A stretch of DNA of 39,561 nt from Eimeria necatrix (taxonomy: Eukaryota; Apicomplexa; Conoidasida; Eucoccidiorida; Eimeriidae): NCBI RefSeq assembly GCF_000499385.1, contig NW_013653062.1:2501-42061 (forward strand), given 5' to 3'. Below, in pieces: positions 32,759-39,561 of this stretch. Within the stretch, counting starts at the first letter, position 1, and every line of letters starts with the position of its first letter. Position numbers and translations under genes: made by a program. The notes under the pieces are model-generated. The model saw only the letters and a list, made by a program, of their open reading frames with translations. It was not told the origin of the DNA and ran no database searches.

Positions 32759-33504
32759 AGCAAGGGCTTTGAACCCCGAAGTCTCCGCCGTGGCGAAGTA
32801 TTTGCTGCAGGTCCCCTCGAAGCGCTTCAGGCCTTTGCTGCTGCTGCTGCTGCACCGCGCGCTGCAGCACTGCGTGCCTGGTAAACCCTAAACCCTAAAC
32901 CCTAAACCCTAGCTCCCAAACCCCAGGCCTAAACCCCAATCTCCAAACCCTAAACCCTAAACCCTCGGCCCTGAGGGCCGACGGGTGTGTACTGACGCGG
33001 CAGCAGCAGTTCAGCAGCAGACAATTAAATAAACAAGACTTGGAAGCAGCAGCAGCAGCTGGTTTCTTGTTTGCTGCTGCAGCACAAGACAGAGACAGCA
33101 GCAGCAGCAAAGAAGTGCTGCCACTTATTATGGTCCCCGTTGCAGAGCTCATACACACAGCAACGTAAGTGAGCAGCAGAAACACCGGGGGGCCCCTTGG
33201 GGGCCCCTGGGGGCCCCTTGGGGGCCCCTGGGGGCCCCCAGGGGCCCCTAGAAGGTTCTGAGGCCCTTTGGGGGCCCTTGGGGGCCCTAGAAAGCTCAGT
33301 GGGCCTCTGGGGGCCTCTGGGGGCCCCCGGAGGCCCCCAGGAGATCCGGAGGGTTCCTGGGGGCCCCTGGGGGCCCCTGGGGGCCCCTGGGGGCCCCTGG
33401 GGGCCCCTGGGGGCCCCTGGGGTTCTGACATTTTACTGTTCGGAGGTTTCGCGTCTGTTGTCTTCTTCCCCACTTTTGCTTCGTGGCTCACCCCACGCCG
33501 CCGC

Positions 33505-33567
<63 letters not shown>

Positions 33568-35194
33568 AGACTGATGCACGACGACGTGCTGGACGAGGCC
33601 CCGACGCGGCGCGGGCGGACTTCGGCGCCATTTGCCTTCGGCAGCAAAAAAGCCGTTTTGGGCGGCGACTTCCTTTTGGCCCGCGCGTGAGCCCCGGGTG
33701 TACGTACACCCCAACGCCTGCGTGCATGCAACGCGTGCATGCGACGCGTGCATGCAACGCGTGCATGCAACGCATGCATGCGCCTGGTGTACGTACACCC
33801 CAACGCCTGCGTGCATGCGACGCGTACATGCGCCTGGTGTACGTACATCCCAACGCCTGCATGCATGCAACGCATGCATGCGGTGCATGCATGCGCCAGG
33901 TGTACGTACACCCCAACGCCTGCGTGCATGCGGTGCTTGTTGCATGCGGCGCATGCATGCGTTGGGGTGTACGTACACCGCAGGTGGACGTACACCCCGA
34001 CGCATGCAGCGCAGAAACGGGCCCATGGCGGCCCGGGTGTACGTACACCCCAAGTGTCTGTACACCCCAAGTGTATGTACACCCCAAGTGTATGTACACC
34101 TCAAGTGTATGTACACCCCAAGTGTCTGTACACCCCAAGTGTCTGTACACCCCAAGTGTATGTACACCTCAAGTGTATGTACACCCCAAATGTCTGTACA
34201 CCCCAAGTGTATGTACACCCCAAGTGTCTGTACACCCCAACAGCCCACCACGTGCATAAACGGGTGTATGGACAGCTGGGGTGTACGTACACCCCAAGAC
34301 TCACAACGACCAGGGTGTGTCTGCACTGGGGTGTACGTACACCCCAACACAGGCACCTACGCAGCAAAAGCAGGGTGCATGCACACCTGAGGTGTACGTA
34401 CACCCCAACGCACAAGAGGGCCGGGGTGTACGTGCACCCAAAGGCTTCTGGGGTGTACGTACACCCCAAATGCCAGGCTTGCAGTGTTGGGGCTTTTGCC
34501 CAGTTTGTCGCGAAGCTTTATTTTTTTATTTCTTTTGCTCCTGTTATTTCTTTTATTTCTTTTCGTTTTTTGTTTATTTTGTTTCTTTTGGTCCTTTTGT
34601 TCCTTTTTTTGGTTTTGTTTCTTTTGCTCATTTTGTTTCTTTTGTCTACTTTGTTTACATTGTTTATTTTATTTATTTTATTTATTTTGTTTATTTTATT
34701 TATTTTGTTTATTTTATTTATTTTGTTTATTTTGTTTATTTTGTTTATTTTGTTTATTTTGCTTATTTTGCTTTTAAAAATGTTTTTCATTTATTGTCAG
34801 AAAGGCACCGCCGCGCATCTCAGTGCCCTTTTGGGATAGATGCACGCAGTGCTGCTGCTGCAGCGGCTGCTGCTGCTGCTGCTGTAGCTGCAGCAGCAGC
34901 TGCTGCTGCTCCTGCCCTGATGCTCTCAGAACCGCCCTTGTTTCTCTGTTGCTTCTGTGCTCTTTTTTTGCCCTTTTTGTTTTTTATCTTTTTTTGTTTC
35001 CTTTTCTTTCTTTTTTTTTGCTTCTCCGCCGTTCCTTCTGTTTGTTTCCGCCTTTTCCTTACTGCCCAAACCCTAAACCCTAAACCCTAAACCCTCGTTT
35101 CTGCTATGGAAGCGGCTGTGCGCTGCAGTGGTGTGTTAAGCCCTCTGCGGCTGCCCCGTTGCTTTTGCTGCTAGCTGCCTCCCTTCACACGGCG

Positions 35195-35243
<49 letters not shown>

Positions 35244-35762
35244 GCTGCAGCAGCAGCATCGCGGCCACAGCTGGCTACCCAGAGGTTTGCTTCCGCGTCG
35301 CCCAGGCAGTGGAAAATCTGGTCACGGGCGAGCTGCTGCAGGCCCTCACAAAGACTTCAGATATAGGTAGGGAGCTAGCTAGCTAGCTAGCTAGCTAGCT
35401 AGCTAGTTGTTTAGCTCGCCAGCTAGCTAGCTAGTTGTCTAGCTAGCTAGTTGTCTAGCTAGCTAGCTGACTAGCTGGCTAGCTGACCAGCTGGCTAGCT
35501 GACCAGCTGGCTAGCTGACTAGCTGGCTAGCTGACTAGCTAGCTAGCTAGTTGTCTAGTTAGCTAGCTGGCTAGCTGTGCAGCACTTCATCTCTGTTATT
35601 TTTTGTTCTCTTTTGTCTCACTATATTTGTCTTTCTGTTTTTGCTGCTGCTGCTGCTGCAGCAAAAGCCTTCGAGGCCCTTTTGGCCAAAAGCTACTGCA
35701 AAACGGGGTCCCTCATGGCTGAGACCTGCGCCTGCTTAGCTGTGCTGGGTAAGTAGCAGCAA

Positions 35763-35806
<44 letters not shown>

Positions 35807-36388
35807 AGGCCGTTTCATCTTTTTTCTCGTCTTTTTTGTCTCCCTCTTTCGCGGTTTTTTGTGGCCCATTTGAGGCTCGCTTTTGGCGCTTTCTTTGACT
35901 CTCTTTGTGGCTTTTTTTGTCTTTTTTTTCTTTTTTTCTTTTTTATTTCCTTTTTAAATTCTTTTTCTCTTTTATTTTCCCTTTTATCCCCTTTTTCCTC
36001 TTCTTGTTTTTATATCCTCCCTTCCCCTTTATGTCTGTTTGCCCCTGTGGCCTCCCAAGAGGCGCTTTGGCCGCAATTGGCGTCGTTTTTGTCGAAACTG
36101 ATGTCATTTTTCTCGTTTTTTTCTGTTTTTTGGTTCTTTTAATCTCAAAAGGCCATTAAATTGATTAAATTCTTTAAAAATCCTTCAAATTGTTTCAAAA
36201 ATCTCCGAAATCCGCGCGAAATTGCGCCTTTTTGGCCTCAGGCGGCTACAGCCGCGCCTGGGTCCGCTGGAGCCACGACTTGGGCGCGGCCGTCGGCCTC
36301 GCCTTTCAACTGCTGGACGACGAGGCCGACTTGCTGGCCTCTGCGCAAACCCTGGGCAAACCCTCAAACAGCGACTTGCGCAACGTCA

Positions 36389-36434
<46 letters not shown>

Positions 36435-36723
36435 GTTGCAGGGCATTGCGACTGCGCCGTTGCTGCTGGCAGCACAGGAGCACCCGCAGCAGCTGCTGCC
36501 GCTGCTGCAGCGGCAGCTAAAGGGCGAAGGAGACCCAGATTTAGCAGCAGCAAAAATAAGAGAAGGCGCAGCTCTTCCCAGGGCCCGCCTGCTGTCTCGG
36601 GTGTACATACACCACGTGCTGCAGCTGCTGCAGCAGCTGCCACGCGAGACGCAGCAGCAGCAAAACGCAGCAGCAGATCTCGCTGCTCTCCTGCAGTGGA
36701 TAACACAAAGATCAAGTAAATGA
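31232..36723 (+). CDS. COQ1: Long-chain trans-polyprenyl diphosphate synthase (Coq1 / solanesyl-type)
   Basis: Adds isopentenyl units to an allylic diphosphate to make the polyprenyl tail of ubiquinone, normally in the mitochondrion. Ten exons join with matching phases: 31232-31512, 32043-32172, 32387-32465, 32761-32880, 33083-33164, 33570-33686, 35251-35366, 35662-35748, 36242-36384 and 36442-36723, giving 478 residues. Motifs in order: PSKRFRP (about residue 182); [20 protein letters not shown] with the first Asp-rich motif DDVLD (codons 33580-33594, about residue 235); [34 protein letters not shown]; the second Asp motif DDEAD in [12 protein letters not shown] (36316-36330, about residue 363); LGKPSNSDL; and the C-terminal helices to TGA 36721-36723. 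The segments around the first motif match the Coq1 type better than farnesyl synthases. Residues 1-80 are Gly/Pro-rich collagen-like sequence from a GGGGCCCC array, an odd extension; the start could lie further upstream. Confidence 0.93.
31250..31440. repeat. GGGGGCCCC runs in the first exon of the polyprenyl synthase gene
   Basis: Translated as [16 protein letters not shown] sequence. A sub-unit GGGGGCCCCATAGCTTGCTG occurs twice (about 31370-31395 and 31405-31430). Confidence 0.75.
31518..31646. repeat. TTTAATTAAT array in intron 1
   Basis: Units of TTTAATTAA directly follow the donor AAA|GTAAGT at 31513. AT-rich satellite similar in kind to 2530-2775. Confidence 0.85.
31724..31880. repeat. 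GCTGCTGCAGCTGCAG array in intron 1
   Basis: Alternating GCTGCTGCAGCTGCTGCAGCTGCAG sequence in which CTG and CAG alternate, so it is self-complementary over its whole length. Confidence 0.85.
32883..32967 (+). repeat. Telomere-like array beginning at a 5' splice site
   Basis: Exon 32761-32880 ends CCTG and the intron starts GTAAACCCTAAACCC, so the first telomere-like unit supplies the donor sequence GTAAAC. Further AAACCCT units, some degenerate, continue to about 32967. Confidence 0.88.
33186..33422. repeat. GGGGCCCCTGG decamer array in intron 5
   Basis: A run of GGGGGCCCCT units, 10 bp apart in the last part (about 33357-33420), in the intron before the first Asp-rich motif exon. Confidence 0.85.
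33695..34470. repeat. GGTGTACGTACACC palindrome and GCATGC arrays in intron 6
   Basis: The large intron 33687-35250 begins with GGTGTACGTACACC elements spaced by GCATGC-rich linkers (to about 34010), then a tight array of AAGTGT(C/A)TGTACACCCC units (about 34035-34240), then single perfect palindromes to about 34465. More than 20 elements in total. Confidence 0.92.
34510..34785. repeat. TTTATTTTGTTTATTTTG array in intron 6
   Basis: T-rich tandem sequence with 9-10 bp units; the Phe/Leu frames read from it have no biological meaning. Confidence 0.8.
35068..35095 (+). repeat. Telomere-like array in intron 6 of the polyprenyl synthase gene
   Basis: Four AAACCCT units between T-rich sequence and the approach to the acceptor at 35250. 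Confidence 0.88.
35373..35580. repeat. AGCT array in intron 7
   Basis: AGCTAGCTAGCT sequence with TTGTCTAGCT and GACTAGCTGGCT variants starts six bases after the donor G|GTAGGG at 35367. Same unit as at 895-969. Confidence 0.9.
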
Positions 36724-37200
36724 AGCCCCATTGAGCCATGGGGGCCCCCCACGTGGGGGCCCCTCTTTGGGGGCCCCCAGAGGCCCCCATGAGGGCTTGT
36801 GGGGCCTCTTTGGGGCCCCAGTGGGCTTTTTTGGGGCCCCCTCTGGGGCCCCTGAGGGCCCCCGCTGGGGCCTAGGGGGCCCCCGTGGTGTCCTAGGGGC
36901 CCCCTGAGGGGGCCTAGGGGCCCCCTGAGGGGGCCTAGGGGCCCCCTGTTGGGGCCTAGGGGCCCCCTGTTGGGGCCTAGGGGGCCCCTGTGGGGGCCTC
37001 GGGGGCCCCTGGAGAGGGCTGGGGGCCCCTGGGGGCCCCTGCTAGGTTGGCAGGGCCCCATAGGGTTTACTGAGCTTGGGGGCCCCCGGGGCCCCCATAG
37101 GGTTTACCAAGCTTGGGGGCCCCCCTGGGGGCCCCTCTGGGGGCCCCTGAGAAGCCGCTGGGGCCCTGTGCCTTTGCTGCTTCTCCGGGGCCCCTTAAAG
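36724..37200. repeat. GGGGGCCCC array downstream of the polyprenyl synthase gene
   Basis: About 450 bp of units such as CTAGGGGCCCCCTGAGGGGG with small changes. Gly/Pro-rich frames on both strands are artefacts. No gene is seen. Confidence 0.85.
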
Positions 37201-37570
37201 TGCCTTTAAAGGCATTTTAAGGGGCCCCCAAGACAATAGAGAAATAAAAGGAGAGTCTCCTTTAAATAGAGGGGCCCCTGAATGTCTTAAGATTTGAAGC
37301 GGGATAGAGAGCTGCAAATAAGAGCATTTGCATGTCTAGTAGGGTTTAGGGTTTAGGGTTTAGGGTTTAGGGCTTAGGGTTTAGGACTTAGGGTTTAGGG
37401 CTTAGGGTTTAGGGTTTACGGCTTAGGGTTTAGTGCCTAGGGTTTAGCGTTTAGGGCTTAGGGTTTGTGCTGACTGCGAAAGACTCACTTCGGCGGCCCT
37501 GCGTGGAGGGCATAGGGTTTAGGGTTTAGGGTTTAGGGTTTAGGGTTTAGGGTTTAGGACCAGTAGGATG
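37201..37570. repeat. Two telomere-like TTTAGGG arrays, partly degenerate
   Basis: Units at 37340-37467, with many GGCTTAGGG/GGACTTAGGG variants, and a clean array at 37513-37559, separated by about 45 bp of unique sequence. Confidence 0.9.
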
Positions 37571-38240
37571 AACCCAACTGTGAATAAATGCAAATGTATT
37601 TATAGATGTTTTAAATATTGCAAATATGTTAAGGAATGTTTTAAAATAGAATTCCATTTTTGAAAATATTTTTTAATGGAAAAATATATTTTCAAATCTG
37701 TCTACAAATCTTCACAAAATACCCAGCTGTATGTCGTTCATGTAGGTATATTTATATTTATATTTATATTTATATTTATATTTATATTTATATTTACACT
37801 CATATTTATGTTTACATTTTATATTTATATTTATATTTACATTTATATTTGTATATATTTATATTTATATTTATATTTACATTTTATATTTACATTTATA
37901 TTTATATTTGCATTTATATTTACTCACTAAGGCAGAGCATCGCACTGCACTTGCATTGGGAAAATGCATTTTTTGAAAGCAATTTGAGAGATAAAATGGA
38001 AATAAAAAAAAACCCTTTAAAGCCCTTTTGAGGCCTCTTTGCCGCTTCTTCTTTGGGGGACTTCATTGCGAAAAAAGCTTTCTTTTGCTGCAAGTAATTC
38101 TTTCTCATTTGATATATTTGTGTAAATATGTTTTTTATTTGGCCTTTTTTCGGCTTTTTGAACTTTTTTTCTTTTTTTTTTCTTTTTTTTCGCCTTTTTT
38201 GTCCCCTTTGGCGCTCTTATTGTCCCTTTTCGTGCTCTCC
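37571..38240. other. AT-rich intergenic region with a TTTATA array
   Basis: A TTTATATTTATA array occupies about 37748-37922. The rest is AT- and T-rich. Hydrophobic Phe/Ile frames come from the repeat. No gene is seen. Confidence 0.7.
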
Positions 38241-38286
38241 AAACCCTAAACCCTAAACCCTAAACCCTAAACCCTAAACCCTAAGC
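38241..38286 (+). repeat. Telomere-like AAACCCT array
   Basis: Six to seven AAACCCT units between T-rich segments, last unit changed to AAGCCCT. Confidence 0.9.
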
Positions 38287-38349
38287 CCTTTTTGTGTCTC
38301 TTTTTTGTGTAGTTTAAAGCCTCTTTTGGCTAAAAGTGCCTCTTTTCCT

Positions 38350-38535
38350 TCAAAAAGTGTCTATTTCTGCCGCTTTTGGGTCTTTTTTTCTGCTTTTTCG
38401 GACATCTGAGATAAGTCCCAGAAAGCTCTGAAAGCAAACTTGCATGCATTCCTGAAAGCAAACTTGCATGCATCCACTTGAGAGAAAGTTCTCAACTTCT
38501 CGCTCAGCAGTGTGCGCTTTAATGACACGCAAGAG
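38350..38535 (-). CDS. Possible last exon of a minus-strand gene (weak)
   Basis: The minus frame ending with TGA at 38352-38350 reads naturally, without triplet repeats: RVIKAHTAEREVENFLSSG, then a segment formed by a tandem 24-bp unit (GCATGCAAGTTTGCTTTCAG core), then SFLGLISDVRKSRKKDPK. One copy of the unit ends in TTTCAG and could be an acceptor. It lies downstream, on the same strand, of the helicase-like exon at 39465-39418, but nothing links them. It has no ATG and I recognise no family. Confidence 0.25.
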   Translation of the reverse strand, partial: LLRVIKAHTAEREVENFLSSGCMQVCFQECMQVCFQSFLGLISDVRKSRKKDPKAAEIDTF

Positions 38536-38623
38536 GGCCTCTTAAGCCCGTGGGGCCTTCTGGCTCTCCGGGGCCCCGGGGGCCCCTGGGGGCCCCCCAA
38601 ACTCGCCTCCTCATCACTCGAAC

Positions 38624-38663
<40 letters not shown>

Positions 38664-38739
38664 GCTGTCATTTAAACCCTTGGGGGGCCCCCCAACTTCG
38701 TCGCCAGCCACCGAAAGGGCCTCAAATGCCTGCAGCAAG

Positions 38740-38870
38740 GGCCCCTGCTCTGGGGGCCCCTGGGGGCCCCTGGAGGCCCCTGGGGGCCCCTGGAGGCCCC
38801 TGGGGGCCCCTGGGGGCCCCTGGGGGCCCCTGGGGGCCCCTGGGGGCCCCTGGGGGCCCCTGGGGCCCCT
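38740..38870. repeat. TGGGGGCCCC decamer array
   Basis: Regular 10-bp units TGGGGGCCCC, with two TGGAGGCCCC variants. The unit is nearly palindromic. It reads as Gly-Pro-Leu/Gly-Ala-Pro in any frame. Confidence 0.92.
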
Positions 38871-39061
38871 ATCTAAACGTGTCACTGCCGTTCTCAAGTA
38901 CCTTAAAGCTGTGGAAAATGCCTCATAAGTGAAAGGCAAAAGCTGTGCATCGGAAATGCCACAAACTCATGAGAACTTCTGCGCACGAGGGCCTTCGCCT
39001 AATTATGACAGGCGCCTCGGCTCGATTCCGCTGAGAGTAGCTGCTGCAGTCGGAGTACCCC

Positions 39062-39104
<43 letters not shown>

Positions 39105-39280
39105 CTGCGGGGGCCCCGAGCAGCTGGAGCTGCTCGGGAGCAGCAGCCGCTGCTGCAGCAGCGCGGCGTCGGCGTGGTAGTGGCAAGCAAGTCCTCCACA
39201 AGATGCCAGCAGCAGATAATAAAGCAGTAGGCTACATCAAAACAACTAGCCAAACAAAAAGCCGCTGCCAGGTAGCTGGC

Positions 39281-39347
<67 letters not shown>

Positions 39348-39417
39348 CGCAAACATGAGCGGTGCACTTGCTGCACTCAACTGCACTTCAAAATAGAGTA
39401 CGGCCCTCAGCCCCCAC
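38871..39417. other. Region between G/C array and helicase-like exon, no supported gene
   Basis: Contains a CAG tract (about 39062-39102) and a CTG tract (about 39281-39346). Unique sequence at 38880-39050 has no frame I could assign. Further exons of the minus-strand helicase-like gene may be here. Confidence 0.4.
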
Positions 39418-39465
39418 CTCCAAAGGCAGCTCCGCCATCCGCCGGCCCAGCTTCGTCAGCTCCCC
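39418..39465 (-). CDS. Exon of a DEAH-box RNA helicase-like gene (partial, 16 residues)
   Basis: On the minus strand, TTTTTGCGCTTAG|GGGGAG is a good acceptor and GAG|GTGGGG a good donor. The exon between them reads GELTKLGRRMAELPLE, phase 0 at both ends. LTxLGRxMAExPLxP is the conserved start of the helicase-associated (HA2) region of the DEAH-box spliceosomal and ribosomal helicases. The upstream exons would lie beyond the window; I could not find the following HA2/OB-fold exons at lower coordinates. The call rests on a short motif. Confidence 0.5.
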
Positions 39466-39480
39466 CTAAGCGCAAAAACC

Positions 39481-39561
39481 CGCTAGCGGCTTGGCTAGCT
39501 GGCTGGCTAGCTGGCTGGCTAGCTGGCTGGCTAGCTGGCTGGCTAGCTGGCTGGCTAGCTG
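39481..39561. repeat. AGCTGGCT array at the right edge
   Basis: GGCTAGCTGGCT units run off the window end; on the minus strand they lie in the intron upstream of the helicase-like exon. Confidence 0.9.

Noticed and set aside
33488..34839. Long frames rich in His, Cys, Thr, Tyr over the palindrome/GCATGC arrays
   Set aside because: Produced by GGTGTACGTACACC and GCATGC repeats within intron 6 of the polyprenyl synthase gene, on both strands alike.
35861..36142. Hydrophobic Phe/Leu-rich plus frames suggesting a membrane protein
   Set aside because: T-rich intron 8 of the polyprenyl synthase gene; no ATG-based domain and the flanking exons are joined in phase without it.
1..39561. tRNA, rRNA and mobile-element genes
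   Set aside because: I saw no cloverleaf-type sequence, no rRNA-like conserved stretch and no transposase or reverse transcriptase motif; a covariance-model scan would be needed to be sure.

Overview
The window looks like nuclear DNA of a coccidian apicomplexan, most probably Eimeria. It is saturated with CAG/CTG triplets that are translated as poly-Gln, poly-Ala and poly-Ser. It has many interstitial telomere-like AAACCCT/TTTAGGG arrays, and its genes are intron-rich. Published Eimeria genome work describes exactly this repeat-rich landscape. Because CAG and CTG triplets contain no stop codons in most frames, long open frames occur on both strands by chance. I called a gene only where non-repeat sequence, a recognisable domain, or splice phases that agree across exons supported it.

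Layout. 1-4035: repeats only (CAG tracts, an array of a TTTGCTGCAGCAAA palindrome, AT and TTAA satellites). 4036-8153 (+): a large Q/A/S-rich ORF with a basic coiled-coil start, not identified. 8154-10738: CAG/CTG array, AGCT-type satellite and a perfect 68-bp duplication. 10739-18132 (+): a Nup98-Nup96-type nucleoporin with GLFG repeats, a GLEBS-like motif, an autoproteolytic domain with an intact His-Phe-Ser site, and a Nup96-like helical part. 18133-19964: a 357-bp tandem duplication, AT satellite and GCATGC array. 19965-24471 (-): a secreted protein with collagen-like low-complexity sequence, Cys-rich modules and a C-terminal sushi/CCP domain split by an intron. 24472-27092: intergenic, with a GGTGTCTGTACACC-type minisatellite. 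27093-30213 (-): a basic nuclear protein resembling the SCI1 family, in two blocks that I could not join in frame. 31232-36723 (+): a complete ten-exon long-chain polyprenyl diphosphate synthase (Coq1 type). 36724-39561: G/C arrays, telomere-like arrays and, at the right edge, a short minus-strand exon that looks like a DEAH-box RNA helicase.

The genes do not form one pathway. They are ordinary eukaryotic housekeeping or apicomplexan genes (nuclear pore, secretory/apical protein, nuclear protein, ubiquinone side-chain synthesis). The most unusual property of the window is how the repeats meet gene structure. (CTG)n tracts lie directly before most 3' splice sites. Some introns are almost nothing but a triplet repeat. 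Telomere-like arrays lie directly against splice sites. A palindromic minisatellite runs into the stop codon of one gene and recurs inside a coding exon of another.
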